From Actinomycetales bacterium (GTDB taxonomy: Bacteria; Actinomycetota; Actinomycetes; Actinomycetales; Quadrisphaeraceae), in the NCBI GenBank assembly GCA_022701985.1, contig JAKONK010000175.1, forward strand, positions 1 to 50,795: a stretch of 50,795 nt of DNA. The letters are read 5' to 3'. This document shows positions 8,390 through 16,981 of the stretch, piece after piece. Position 1 is the stretch's first letter. Each line of letters opens with the position of its first letter. The notes beneath the pieces were generated by a model, which saw nothing but the letters and a program-made list of their open reading frames with translations, did not search any database and was not told the DNA's origin. Position numbers and translations under genes: made by a program.

Positions 8390-9436
8390 GTGCTCTCCGC
8401 ACCGACAAGTCGATCACTGCGCGTAGCCGTCCTCGGCTACTGGCACGTCCACGCCGACGACTACGCGCAGTCCGTCGTCAAGCACCCCGGCACCGAGCTG
8501 GTGGCCGTCTGGGACGACGACGCCGAGCGCGGGCGCGCCGCCGCCGAGCGCCTGGGCGTCCCGTTCGAGCCGGACCTCGCCGCGCTGCTGTCCGACGCCG
8601 GGGCGGAGGGGGTCGGGCCCGTCGACGGCGTCACGGTCACCACCTCCACGGCCGCCCACCACGAGGTCGTCGGGGCGGCGGTGCGCGCCGGCAAGCACGT
8701 CTTCACCGAGAAGCTGCTGGCGCCGACGGTCGCCGAGTGCGAGGAGCTCCTCGCCGAGGCGTCGCGCACCGGCGCGGTCGTCGTCGTCTCGCTGCCGCGG
8801 CTGTACGAGGGGTACACCACCGCCGTCCGCGACGTCGTGGAGAGCGGCCGCCTCGGGCGGGTCACGTACGCGCGGGTGCGGCTCTCGCACGAGGGCGCCG
8901 TCACCCGCTGGCTGCCGGACCGCTTCTTCGACCCCGCGCCGTCCGTCGGCGGGGCGCTCACCGACCTGGGGTGCCACCCCGTGTACCTCGTGCAGCTGCT
9001 GCTGGGGGCCCGGCCCGAGCGGGTCACCGCGACGTACACCGCGGTCACGGGGCGCGACGTCGAGGACAACGCCGTCGTCGTCGCCTCCTACCCGGGCGGG
9101 GCGATCGGCGTCGTCGAGGCGGGCTTCGCCTCCCCGACCCCGTTCACCATCGACGTCTTCGGCACCGAGGGCACCGTCAGCTGGACCGACACCCCCCGGA
9201 GGCTCACGGCCACCGGCGCCGCGTTCCGGTCGGGCGAGCAGGACGGCGGCGGGAGCGGCTCACCGGTCGAGCTCCCGGTGCCGGAGGACTCCCCCGGCGC
9301 CTTCGCCCAGTGGGTCGACCACATCACCGCCGGCACCCGCGCCGACGACAACACCGCCCGCGCCGTCGAGCTCACGCGCCTGGTGGTGGCGGCCAACCGC
9401 GCCGCCGCCGAGCAGCGCTCCGTGGCGCTCGACTGA
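8390..9436 (+). CDS. Gfo/Idh/MocA-family oxidoreductase (1)
   Basis: A 348-residue protein (with the GTG start) with an N-terminal Rossmann domain (RVAVLGYWHVHADDYA, then VVAVWDDDAERG) and the family signature AGKHVFTEKLLAPT, where EK is the conserved cofactor/catalytic pair. The C-terminal alpha/beta domain includes GGALTDLGCHPVYL, whose Asp/His positions match the usual catalytic motif. These enzymes are NAD(P)-dependent sugar or inositol dehydrogenases. The start is uncertain: GTG 8390 places the Rossmann motif 13 residues in, while TTG 8345 has a better GGAGG site. It is probably co-transcribed with the second dehydrogenase 44 bases on. Confidence 0.85.
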   Translation: MLSAPTSRSLRVAVLGYWHVHADDYAQSVVKHPGTELVAVWDDDAERGRAAAERLGVPFEPDLAALLSDAGAEGVGPVDGVTVTTSTAAHHEVVGAAVRAGKHVFTEKLLAPTVAECEELLAEASRTGAVVVVSLPRLYEGYTTAVRDVVESGRLGRVTYARVRLSHEGAVTRWLPDRFFDPAPSVGGALTDLGCHPVYLVQLLLGARPERVTATYTAVTGRDVEDNAVVVASYPGGAIGVVEAGFASPTPFTIDVFGTEGTVSWTDTPRRLTATGAAFRSGEQDGGGSGSPVELPVPEDSPGAFAQWVDHITAGTRADDNTARAVELTRLVVAANRAAAEQRSVALD

Positions 9437-9480
9437 TGCCCCCTCCCCCGGTCCACCCCGCTCGACGAGGAGCCCCCGCC

Positions 9481-10533
9481 ATGACGACCCAGACCAGCCA
9501 GACCACCACCCAGACCACCGGCCAGACCCTCCCGACCGCACCGATCCGCGTCGGGCTCATCGGCGGCGGCGGCATCGCCACCGCCCACATCCGCGGCTAC
9601 GAGGCCGCCGCGGGGCGCATCGCGGTCGCCGCCGTGGCGGACGCCTTCGAGGCCACCGCCCGCGCCCGCGGCGAGGAGCTCGGCGTGCCGCACTTCACCG
9701 ACTACGCCGAGATGATCGCCTCGGCGGACGTCGACGCCGTCGACATCTGCCTGCCGCACCACCTGCACGCCGACGCCATCGTCGCGGCGGCCCGCGCGGG
9801 CAAGCACGTGCTCTGCGAGAAGCCGCTCTGCCTGACGCCCGAGGAGGCGCAGCGCGTGCAGGCCGCGGTGCAGGAGGCGGGCGTGACGCTGATGTGCGCG
9901 CACAACCAGCTGTTCCTGCCGGCCGTGGCGACGGCGAAGGCCGTCATCGAGTCGGGGGTGCTCGGCACGGTCTACGAGGTGCGCACCACCGACAGCTTCT
10001 TCAACGACTTCGACCCCGAGAACATGGGCTGGCGCGCCCACGCCGCGACCAGCGGCGGTGGCGAGCTCATCGACACCGGCTACCACCCGACGTACCTGAT
10101 GCTCCACCTCGCGGGCGGGGTGCCCGTCGAGGTCGTGTCGATGCTGTCGACCCACCGCCTGAAGTTCATGGAGGGCGAGGACTCCGCCCAGGTGCTCGTG
10201 CGGTTCGACAACGGCGTGGTCGGCCAGCTGGTCACCAGCTGGGCGTACGCGGCGGCGCCGGGCACGGAGCGGTTCTCGGTGGTCGGCGAGCTCGGGTCGC
10301 TGACGTCCGACGGCACGTCGCTGCGCTACGACCTGCGCGACGGGGCGAGCAAGACCCAGGAGTTCGAGAGCGTCGACACGTTCTCCGCGGAGATCGCGGC
10401 GTTCGCCGACTGCCTGCTCACCGGCACCCGGCCGATCCACACCGAGGTCGAGGGCGTCGCGGTGCTCGGCACGATCCTGGCGGCGTACGAGGCGGCCCGC
10501 GAGCGCCGCGTCGCCGAGGTCATCCGCGCCTGA
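9481..10533 (+). CDS. Gfo/Idh/MocA-family oxidoreductase (2)
   Basis: A 350-residue NAD(P)-dependent dehydrogenase. A Thr/Gln-rich leader of about 20 residues precedes the nucleotide-binding motif VGLIGGGGIATAHIRGY. The family signature AGKHVLCEKPLCLT and the catalytic-domain motif GGGELIDTGYHPTYLML (Asp and His) are intact, and this copy is closer to the family consensus than its neighbour. ATG at 9481 has GAGGAG about 10 bases upstream. With the first dehydrogenase and the divergent sugar importer it probably forms an oxidative route for a sugar or polyol, as in inositol or glucoside 3-keto pathways. The substrate is unknown. Confidence 0.9.
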   Translation: MTTQTSQTTTQTTGQTLPTAPIRVGLIGGGGIATAHIRGYEAAAGRIAVAAVADAFEATARARGEELGVPHFTDYAEMIASADVDAVDICLPHHLHADAIVAAARAGKHVLCEKPLCLTPEEAQRVQAAVQEAGVTLMCAHNQLFLPAVATAKAVIESGVLGTVYEVRTTDSFFNDFDPENMGWRAHAATSGGGELIDTGYHPTYLMLHLAGGVPVEVVSMLSTHRLKFMEGEDSAQVLVRFDNGVVGQLVTSWAYAAAPGTERFSVVGELGSLTSDGTSLRYDLRDGASKTQEFESVDTFSAEIAAFADCLLTGTRPIHTEVEGVAVLGTILAAYEAARERRVAEVIRA

Positions 10534-10542
10534 CCACCCCCA

Positions 10543-10657
10543 CCGTGATCATGGACTCCACGTACACCCCCCACCGTGATCATGGACTTCGCGAACACGT
10601 GGCGTTCCTGAAGTCCATGATCACGGGGGATGGTGTTCGCAGGGTCCATGATCACGG
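10543..10657. repeat. four-unit nested palindromic repeat, CCGTGATCATGG family (copy B)
   Basis: Four copies of the core lie between a dehydrogenase stop and the ABC ATPase start: forward at 10543-10557 and 10574-10590, reversed at 10610-10626 and 10643-10657. The inner pair is a perfect 17-base inverted repeat; the outer pair also matches, so the whole can fold as one nested stem or two alternative hairpins. GCGAACAC (10591-10598) can also pair with GTGTTCGC (10633-10640). It probably ends the upstream transcript. Confidence 0.85.
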
Positions 10658-10672
10658 TAGGGGCGGGCGGAG

Positions 10673-11701
10673 GTGGGTGCGACGGCGCAGCCGATGATCC
10701 GGGCCGAGGGGCTCGTCAAGGAGTTCACCCGGCCCGTCCGCAGGACCGGGCCGCTGGCGGGCGTGCGGTCGCTGCTGACCCGGGAGCGCGTCACCACCCG
10801 CGCCGTCGACGGCGTCAGCTTCACCGTCGACCGCGGGGAGCTGGTCGGCTACCTCGGGCCCAACGGCGCCGGCAAGTCGACCACCATCAAGATGCTCACC
10901 GGCGTGCTCGTGCCCACCGCCGGCACCGTCGAGGTCGACGGCCGCGTGCCGTGGAGGGACCGCACCCGCAACGCCCGCGGCATCGGCGTCGTCTTCGGCC
11001 AGCGCACGCAGCTCTGGCACGACCTGCCCCTGCGTGACTCCTTCGAGCTGGTCGCGAAGCTCTACGGCCTCGACCAGCCCGACTACCAGCGCGCGCTGGG
11101 CCGCTTCACCGAGCTGCTCGACCTGCACGAGTTCCTCGACACCCCGGTGCGCGGCCTGTCGCTGGGACAGCGCATGCGCGGCGACCTCACCGCCGCGATG
11201 CTCTACGGCCCTCCCCTGCTGTACCTCGACGAGCCGACGGTGGGCCTGGACGTCGTCGCCAAGGCGCGCATCCGCGAGTTCGTCGCCGAGACCAACGCGG
11301 TCGACGGCACCACGGTGGTGCTCACCACGCACGACCTCGTCGACGTCGAGCGGCTGTGCCGCCGCGTGCTGCTCATCGACCACGGGCAGGTGCTCTACGA
11401 CGGCGACCTCGCCGCTCTGAGGCGGCGGTACGTGCCCTACCGCGACCTCGTGGTCACGCTCGCCCGCGAGGACGACGGGCCCCTGGTCGCTCCCCCGGGC
11501 ACGACCGTGGTCGAGCGCCCGCGCAGCGCGCGCGACACCGCCCGCGTGGTGGTGTTCCGGTTCGACCCCGCGCAGACGCCCACCCCCGCCGTCGTCGCCG
11601 CGGTCACCGCTGAGCACGAGGTGGTCGACCTGGACGTCACCGACCCCGACCTCGAGGCCGTCATCGCGGAGATCTACAGCTCCGGCCGGGTCCGCGCGTG
11701 A
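10673..11701 (+). CDS. ABC-2 exporter ATP-binding protein (daunorubicin/viologen-exporter type)
   Basis: A 342-residue ATPase with Walker A ([11 protein letters not shown]), an unusual signature (LSLGQRMRGDLTAAML instead of the standard LSGGQ), Walker B (LLYLDEPTVGLD) and H-loop (VLTTHDLVD). The LSLGQRMR form is typical of the ABC subfamily that pairs with DUF990/ABC2_membrane_6 permeases. A C-terminal domain of about 100 residues follows the nucleotide-binding domain. The GTG at 10673 has a G-rich ribosome site; a later ATG at 10694 would also keep the domain. It overlaps the first permease gene (GTGA). The exported substrate is unknown. Confidence 0.9.
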   Translation: MGATAQPMIRAEGLVKEFTRPVRRTGPLAGVRSLLTRERVTTRAVDGVSFTVDRGELVGYLGPNGAGKSTTIKMLTGVLVPTAGTVEVDGRVPWRDRTRNARGIGVVFGQRTQLWHDLPLRDSFELVAKLYGLDQPDYQRALGRFTELLDLHEFLDTPVRGLSLGQRMRGDLTAAMLYGPPLLYLDEPTVGLDVVAKARIREFVAETNAVDGTTVVLTTHDLVDVERLCRRVLLIDHGQVLYDGDLAALRRRYVPYRDLVVTLAREDDGPLVAPPGTTVVERPRSARDTARVVVFRFDPAQTPTPAVVAAVTAEHEVVDLDVTDPDLEAVIAEIYSSGRVRA

Positions 11702-12561
11702 CGGGGCCGGTGGCGACGAGCACGACGGGCGCGACGACGGCGGCGCCGGCGGGCCACCTGGCGGCGCAGGCCCGGGCCCTGGTCGCGATCGGTCGCCAGT
11801 CGGTGCGCAGCGCCCTCGCCGTGCGCAGCGAGGTGCTGGTCAGCGGGGTCGCCGTCCTCGTGCGGGTGGTGCTCGTCATCCTGGTGTGGCGAGCGGTGTA
11901 CGGCAGTACGCCGGAGGTGGTGGGCGTCGACCGCTCGACGGCGGTCGCCTACGCCGTGCTGGGCGCGGTGTTCACCAACGTGCTCAACCCGTTCTGGCGG
12001 TCGAGCCTGGAGGTGCGGGTGCGCCAGGGGCGCATCGCCGTCGACCTGCTGCGGCCGGTGGGCCTGGTGCCGCAGACGCTCGCCCAGCAGGTGGGGACGA
12101 CGGCGGCTGCCGTGCCCCGCTGCGTCCTGGCGGTGCTGCTCGCGCTCGTCATCGGCGCTCTGCAGGCGCCCGCCGGCGGGGTGCTGGGGCTGCTCGCCTT
12201 CGCGGTGAGCACCGTCCTCGGCGTCGCCGTGGCGCTGCTGTGCAACCTCGTCGTGGCGATGACCGCCTTCTGGACGCTGGAGGTGGGCGGCGCGCTGATG
12301 GTCTACCGGGCGGTGGCGCAGTTCGCCTCCGGTGCGCTCATCCCGCTGTGGTTCATGCCGGGGTGGCTGCGCGGCACCCTGGAGTGGCTGCCGTTCCAGG
12401 CGCAGGTCTTCACGCCGCTGTCGGTGTACTTCGGCACCGTCCGCGGGTGGGACGCCGTCGGAGCCGTCGCCGTCCAGGCGCTCTGGGTGGTGCTGCTGGC
12501 ACTGCTCGCGCAGCTGGTCTGGTCGCGGGCGCTGCACCGGGTGGTGGTGCAGGGTGGCTGA
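11698..12561 (+). CDS. ABC-2 family permease (DUF990 type), subunit 1
   Basis: A 287-residue protein with about six membrane helices, matching the length and hydropathy of ABC-2 permeases of the DUF990 family. Recognisable family features are TNVLNPFWRSSLEVRVRQGR and FASGALIPLWFMPGWLRGTL, the latter the conserved loop before the fifth helix. The GTG start overlaps the ATPase stop, so it is translated in coupling with it, and its own stop overlaps the next permease by eight bases. The two permeases should form the membrane part of one heteromeric exporter. Confidence 0.88.
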   Translation: MTGPVATSTTGATTAAPAGHLAAQARALVAIGRQSVRSALAVRSEVLVSGVAVLVRVVLVILVWRAVYGSTPEVVGVDRSTAVAYAVLGAVFTNVLNPFWRSSLEVRVRQGRIAVDLLRPVGLVPQTLAQQVGTTAAAVPRCVLAVLLALVIGALQAPAGGVLGLLAFAVSTVLGVAVALLCNLVVAMTAFWTLEVGGALMVYRAVAQFASGALIPLWFMPGWLRGTLEWLPFQAQVFTPLSVYFGTVRGWDAVGAVAVQALWVVLLALLAQLVWSRALHRVVVQGG

Positions 12562-13426
12562 GCCGCCGGCTGACGGGGCGGCCGGCACGGCTGCGCGCGA
12601 GCCCTGGCGGCCGCAGCTGCGGGAGGTCTCGCCGCTGCGCGCCTGGTGGGTGCTGATGGCGACGTCGCTGCGGGTGGTGTTCGCCTACCGCAGCAACCTC
12701 CTCAACACCGCGCTCGGCTCGGTGGCGCTGCAGGGGTCCCAGCTGCTGTTCGTGGGTGTGCTGCTGCACCGGTTCGAGCAGGTCGGGGGATGGGGTTTCG
12801 GCGAGGTGGCGCTGCTCTTCGCGATGCGCCTGTGCGCCCACGCGGTGTGCACCGTGCCGTTCGGGCAGCACTCGGCCATCGACTTCCTCATCAACGAGGG
12901 CGACTACGACCGGCTGCTCCTGCGCCCGGTCAGCCCCTTCCTGCAGATGCTGGCCTGGCGGTTCAACCCCGGCTCGCTCGGTGACCTCTCGCTGGGCGTC
13001 GTGGTGCTCGTCGTCGCCGCGCGCCTCGCCCCGGTGGAGTGGACCGCCGGCGCCGTGGTGCTGCTCGTGCTGGCGATCCTCGCCGGGGGCCTGGTGGAGG
13101 CCGGGGTGCAGTTCGCGCTGAGCTCGCTGAGCTTCCGGCTGCGCGCCACGTGGTCGCTGAAGGTGACGGTCGACACGACCTTCGCCGACTTCGGCCCCTA
13201 CCCGCTGGGCGTGTTCGGCACGGTGGGGTCGCTGGCGCTGACGTTCGTGCTGCCGCTGGCGTTCATCGCCTACCTGCCCGCCACGGCGCTGCTCGGCCGC
13301 ACCGACGAGCTGCTGCTCCCGGCGTGGGCCGCGTACTCGTCACTCCTGGTAGGGCCGCTGGTGTTCTGGGGCGGGTACCGGGCCTTCGTCCACCAGTCGC
13401 GCCACTACGACTCCCCCGCCGGCTGA
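12554..13426 (+). CDS. ABC-2 family permease (DUF990 type), subunit 2
   Basis: A 290-residue membrane protein, partner of the preceding permease. Characteristic segments are FAYRSNLLNTALGSVALQGS at the first helix and NEGDYDRLLLRPVSPFLQM, the cytoplasmic motif of this permease family (the RGDLDxxLLRP type). The GTG start lies within the end of the preceding gene (eight-base overlap), which indicates coupling. The last 22 bases overlap the 3' end of the converging glycosyltransferase gene, so there is no space for a separate terminator. Confidence 0.87.
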   Translation: MAEPPADGAAGTAAREPWRPQLREVSPLRAWWVLMATSLRVVFAYRSNLLNTALGSVALQGSQLLFVGVLLHRFEQVGGWGFGEVALLFAMRLCAHAVCTVPFGQHSAIDFLINEGDYDRLLLRPVSPFLQMLAWRFNPGSLGDLSLGVVVLVVAARLAPVEWTAGAVVLLVLAILAGGLVEAGVQFALSSLSFRLRATWSLKVTVDTTFADFGPYPLGVFGTVGSLALTFVLPLAFIAYLPATALLGRTDELLLPAWAAYSSLLVGPLVFWGGYRAFVHQSRHYDSPAG

Positions 13427-14601
13427 CGCCCGGCCGCGACGGAGAGGCTGGGGAGCGAGCCCGCGGCGACGTCGCGCAGCGTGGTGAGGGTCCGCGCCGT
13501 CGTCGTCGCCCAGTCGAAGTCCGCAGCGCGCCGGAGCCCGGCTGCGGAGAGCCGCGCCGCGAGGGCGCCGTCCTGCGCGATCTCGGCCACCGCCGCGGCC
13601 ATCGAGCCCCGCTCGTCGATGTGCACGAACCTCGCAGCCCCCGCTCCCACCTCCGACAGCGACGGCGCGTCGTTGGCGACGAGCGGGGTGCCGAGCGCCA
13701 TCGCGTTGAGCGCAGGCAGCCCGAACCCCTCCAGCGACGAGCCGTGCAGCAGCGCCACCGCGCCCGCCACGAGGTCGCGGAGCGCGTCGTCGTCGACCCG
13801 CCCGAGGACGACCACGGCGTCACGGCCCTCCTCGCCGAGGATCTGGTGCGTCTGCGGCTCGTCGGCGTTGACGAGCACGAGCGGCAGCTCTCGTCGCAGG
13901 TCCACGGGGAGCAGCTGGTGCTCGCGGACCACCAGGCGCAGGTTCTTGCGCCAGTGGGTGGGGCTCACCGCGACGACGAACCGGCCGCCCGCGGGCAGGC
14001 CGAGGCGCTGCACGGCGCGGGCGCGGGAGGCTTCGCGGTCGACGTCGCCGACCTCGACGGTGGGACCCAGCAGCGTGACGACGACGCGCGCCGGGTCGAC
14101 CCCCCACAGCTCGACGACGTCGCGGGCGGTGCTCTCGGAGATGGCGAGCACGGCGTCGGCGCGCTCGGCGTCGGGCCGTCCGCGGTCGACGTAGAGCGCC
14201 CGGTTCTCGGGGCTGAAGCGGTCGGGGTGGTGCACGAAGGCCAGGTCGTGCGCGGTGAGCACCCGCGGGACGGGCGACGGGTCGGGCAGGAAGAACGCCG
14301 GGGCCCACACGACGTCGATGTCGTCAGCGGCGTGCTCCAGCGCGCGGGGCAGCTCGTCGTCGTACCAGTGCGCGGTCCGCTCGGTGCGGCTCGTGGCCTC
14401 GGCCACGGTCACCCGCTCGACGGCGGCGACGTCCTCGAGCACCTCCGGCGCCCACCGCGGGTGGTCCGGCGAGAACGCGGTCGTCGGGGTGGCAGCCGCC
14501 AGACCGCGCGCGAGCCGGGTGGAGTAGTCGACGAAGCCGTCCATGCCCAGGACCGGCGCGAACCAGTCGACAGCGACCCGGGGACCAGACACCGTCGTCA
14601 T
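13405..14601 (-). CDS. GT4-family glycosyltransferase
   Basis: A 398-residue GT-B-fold glycosyltransferase. The C-terminal half shows the family 4 donor-site pattern: FVVAVSPTHWRKNL, then VVLGRVDDDALRDLVAGAVA and the EX7E-type motif SSLEGFGLPALNAMALGTPL. The N-terminal acceptor domain is also complete. Such enzymes use nucleotide or polyprenyl sugars in glycan or glycolipid synthesis, but no other polysaccharide genes are near, so the acceptor is unknown. ATG at 14601 is supported by TAGCGT seven bases upstream (a leaderless promoter); the longer reading frame lacks support. Confidence 0.85.
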   Translation of the reverse strand: MTTVSGPRVAVDWFAPVLGMDGFVDYSTRLARGLAAATPTTAFSPDHPRWAPEVLEDVAAVERVTVAEATSRTERTAHWYDDELPRALEHAADDIDVVWAPAFFLPDPSPVPRVLTAHDLAFVHHPDRFSPENRALYVDRGRPDAERADAVLAISESTARDVVELWGVDPARVVVTLLGPTVEVGDVDREASRARAVQRLGLPAGGRFVVAVSPTHWRKNLRLVVREHQLLPVDLRRELPLVLVNADEPQTHQILGEEGRDAVVVLGRVDDDALRDLVAGAVALLHGSSLEGFGLPALNAMALGTPLVANDAPSLSEVGAGAARFVHIDERGSMAAAVAEIAQDGALAARLSAAGLRRAADFDWATTTARTLTTLRDVAAGSLPSLSVAAGRQPAGES

Positions 14602-14675
14602 GATCGCCACGCTACCGGCGGCCGCGGACCTCGCCCAGGACGGCCGGGGCATGACGGCTGGGCCAGGATGGCGGC

Positions 14676-15146
14676 GTGAGCACCGAGCGCGTGCAGGCCT
14701 TCCTCGACGAGCACCTCCCCGGGGTGCGGGTGGTCGAGCCCGACGTCGACACCCCCACCGTCCAGGCCGCAGCCGACGCGCTGGGCGTCGAGCCCGGGCA
14801 GATCGCCAAGACGCTGGCGCTGCGCGCCGGGGAGCGCGTGGTGCTGGTGGTCGCCCGCGGTGACGCCCGCCTCGACAACGCGAAGTTCAAGGCCCGCTTC
14901 GGCGCCAAGCCCCGGATGCTGCCGGGTGAGGAGGCGCACGCGGTGACGGGCCAGCCGGTGGGCGGCGTCAGCCCCTTCGGCCACCCGGAGCCGCTGGTGG
15001 TGCACTGCGACGAGTCGCTGCGCGCCTTCGACGTGGTCTTCCCCGCGGGCGGGAGCCGCCGGTCGGCGGTGCCGCTCACCCCGGAGCAGCTCGGCGAGCT
15101 GACCGGCGACCGCTGGGTCGACGTGACGCGCCCGCCCGGGGGCTGA
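14676..15146 (+). CDS. YbaK/EbsC-family aminoacyl-tRNA deacylase
   Basis: A 156-residue single-domain protein of the YbaK/ProRS-INS superfamily, which hydrolyses mischarged tRNAs such as Cys- or Ala-tRNA(Pro). Seen in the sequence are QIAKTLALRAGERVVLVVARGD, containing the conserved substrate-contacting Lys, then NAKFKARFGAKPRML and the GGVSPFGHPEPL loop. Length and motif order match the family. GTG at 14676 has CAGGAT six bases upstream. It is divergent from the glycosyltransferase with 74 bases between. Which mischarged tRNA it corrects cannot be read from the sequence. Confidence 0.9.
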   Translation: MSTERVQAFLDEHLPGVRVVEPDVDTPTVQAAADALGVEPGQIAKTLALRAGERVVLVVARGDARLDNAKFKARFGAKPRMLPGEEAHAVTGQPVGGVSPFGHPEPLVVHCDESLRAFDVVFPAGGSRRSAVPLTPEQLGELTGDRWVDVTRPPGG

Positions 15147-15187
15147 CCGCCGCCAGGGGCAGACCCGGCCCCGTGGTGCACCGGACG

Positions 15188-15200
15188 CCCATGATCACGG
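15188..15200. repeat. single half-unit of the CCGTGATCATGG repeat family (copy C)
   Basis: CCCATGATCACGG lies between the stops of the converging YbaK and winged-helix genes. It is one arm of the palindromes found elsewhere in the window; no partner arm is visible, so this copy looks degenerate. Confidence 0.6.
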
Positions 15201-15213
15201 GCGGGGTGGGGGG

Positions 15214-15837
15214 TCAGTCGCGGTCGGGGTCGCGGTGCAGCGCGAGGAACAGGGAGACCGGGGCTCCGTCGGGCGTCGGGGCGCGGGTGGCGAACTCGTC
15301 GAGCACCTCGTCGAGGCGTCGCTGGAGCTCGGCCCGGCCGTCGTCGTCCAACCGGAGGCCGAGCCGGGCCACCTGCAGCTCCGGGTCCGGGAGCGCTGGC
15401 ACGCCGGGGACCGAGGTGCGGTCGGAGGCGTCGTCGTCGCCGAGCAGCACCGGCAGGGTCTGGGTGAACGCCTCGACCATGGCCCGCGCCGAGCGGCGCT
15501 CGTCGAGCACCCACGACTTGCGCGTGGCCCGGTAGGGCACGCTCCGGGCGCCGCGACGACCCCGTGTCGACGGCATCGGCTCGAGGAAGCCGGACCCCAC
15601 CAGCGTGCGCACGTGGTGCAGGGCGGTGGCGGCGTTGAGGCCGAGCCGCTCGGCGATGGCCGCGTTGGTCATCGGGGTGTCGGCGCACATCCGCAGGATC
15701 CGCAGGCGCACGGCCGAAGCCAGCGCCTTCGCCTCGGTGTCGGTGGGCGTGCGGCGTCCCGTCGGTGACGCGAGCCCCGACTGCCCGGCGGGCGGCGGGA
15801 GGGGGACGGCGAACGGCAGGGTCTCCGCTGCTTCCAC
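15214..15837 (-). CDS. winged-helix (ArsR-like) transcriptional regulator
   Basis: A 207-residue protein with an ArsR-type winged helix at about residues 35-95: ALASAVRLRILRMCADTPM, then TNAAIAERLGLNAATALHHV, where the second stretch is the helix-turn-helix. The C-terminal half is acidic, with no cofactor-binding cysteines, so a metal-sensing ArsR role is unlikely; similar proteins are generic helix-turn-helix regulators. GTG at 15837 has TAGTGT six bases upstream, which supports both the start and a leaderless transcript. It converges with the YbaK gene. The target genes are unknown. Confidence 0.85.
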   Translation of the reverse strand: MEAAETLPFAVPLPPPAGQSGLASPTGRRTPTDTEAKALASAVRLRILRMCADTPMTNAAIAERLGLNAATALHHVRTLVGSGFLEPMPSTRGRRGARSVPYRATRKSWVLDERRSARAMVEAFTQTLPVLLGDDDASDRTSVPGVPALPDPELQVARLGLRLDDDGRAELQRRLDEVLDEFATRAPTPDGAPVSLFLALHRDPDRD

Positions 15838-15917
15838 CCGACGACACTAACTCCGGGTCACCGCTGCGGCACGCGTTGCGACGAAGTCGACCGCCCTGGC
15901 CAGCGGGCCACCGCCGG

Positions 15918-16259
15918 TCAGCCGGTGCGGGGGCGCGCGGTGGGGACGACGGCGACGGGGCCGGGCAGCAGGCGGGCCCAGCCGACACCCGTCCAGACGT
16001 GGCTGGCGCGGCCGGTCCACGCACCGCAGGTGAGGTGCAGGACCTCGTCGGCGGGGACGTCCGGGTCGAGGAAGAGGTGCCCGGGCAGCGGCTGCTGCAC
16101 CACCTCGAGGGCGTGGGCGCCGCGGCTGGGCACGCTGGCGAGGCGGGTGGGCGGCAGCTCGACGGCCGGGCCGGAGCCGACGCCGGTGCTCTCCTGGCTG
16201 CGCGCACGGCGGACGCGCGGGATGCGCGGGACGCGGGGGGTGCGGTCGGAGCGGGTCAC
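15918..16259 (-). CDS. hypothetical protein, 113 residues
   Basis: Not recognised. An Arg/Pro-rich N-terminus (TPRVPRIPRVRRARSQ) precedes a compact region with HLFLDPDVPADEVLHLTCGA and TGRASHVWTGVGWARLLPGP that looks like a small beta domain. No signal peptide or membrane helix. TACAGT lies six bases before the GTG start, a leaderless promoter signal that supports its being a real gene. It is followed on the same strand, after about 80 bases, by the winged-helix regulator. Confidence 0.6.
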   Translation of the reverse strand: MTRSDRTPRVPRIPRVRRARSQESTGVGSGPAVELPPTRLASVPSRGAHALEVVQQPLPGHLFLDPDVPADEVLHLTCGAWTGRASHVWTGVGWARLLPGPVAVVPTARPRTG

Positions 16260-16353
16260 GCGGTGACTGTAGGTCGCGCCCGGTGATCGTCGCCGGCGTT
16301 CCGCGTCAAGACGCGACCCAGCGCCACCGGCTGTCGCCGGGAGTGACCGGGGG

Positions 16354-16830
16354 TCATCGGGGTCGACCGGCGTGGAGGCGCCGGTCGAGCAGCTCCTGGA
16401 GCGCGATCGAGTCGCCGTCCCGGCCCCCGCGGCCCCACACCAGCGGCGGGTCGCTCGGCTGCAGGCGCACCCCGCGCAGCCGCGCCCCCAGCTTCTCGGC
16501 GCCGCTCAGCGGCACCGCCAGCAGGTAGAACGCGCCGTCCTCGCCGACCCCGGCGCGCCCGTCGCGGCGCAGCACCCAGCCGCTGACCCCCGTGCGGTAG
16601 CGGGTTCCGGCGGCGTCGACGGCGCGCAGCTCCTCGGTGGGCAGCCCGGCAGCACGCGCCCTCGCGACGAAGCCGGCGACCTGCTCGCGCGCCCGCGCCG
16701 TCTCGGCGGCCTCTGCGCGCGCGAGGCGGTCGGCCTGGGCGCCCGCGGCCTCGCGGCGGCGGCGCACCCAGTCCTCGTCGCGGCCCCGGCCCGCGGGCGC
16801 TGCGCCGTCCTCGTCAACCACGTCGTCCAC
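16354..16830 (-). CDS. hypothetical protein, 158 residues
   Basis: Not recognised. The first half is acidic and then strongly helical, Ala/Arg/Glu-rich ([20 protein letters not shown]), suggesting a coiled coil; the second half has a mixed alpha/beta pattern ([40 protein letters not shown]). No signal peptide or membrane segment. GTG at 16830 was chosen because a GGGGGAG ribosome site lies about eight bases upstream; the frame remains open further up, but without start support. Confidence 0.62.
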   Translation of the reverse strand: MDDVVDEDGAAPAGRGRDEDWVRRRREAAGAQADRLARAEAAETARAREQVAGFVARARAAGLPTEELRAVDAAGTRYRTGVSGWVLRRDGRAGVGEDGAFYLLAVPLSGAEKLGARLRGVRLQPSDPPLVWGRGGRDGDSIALQELLDRRLHAGRPR

Positions 16831-16981
16831 ACCCCCAGTCTCCCCCGGGAGGGACACTGCAAAAAGGCCCCCCACCTGCGGTGTCGCCGATCGTCCACCG
16901 CTGCCAGAATGCCACCGGCACCGCACCGCGCCGGTCTAGGAGCGGCTGCAGCGGCAGTGCGGGGAGTACGAGGAGGCCACG

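Noticed and set aside
10543-10657. CRISPR-like array
   Set aside because: The four cores alternate in orientation, spacers differ in length and are not unique inserts, and no cas genes are near; it is a palindromic repeat.
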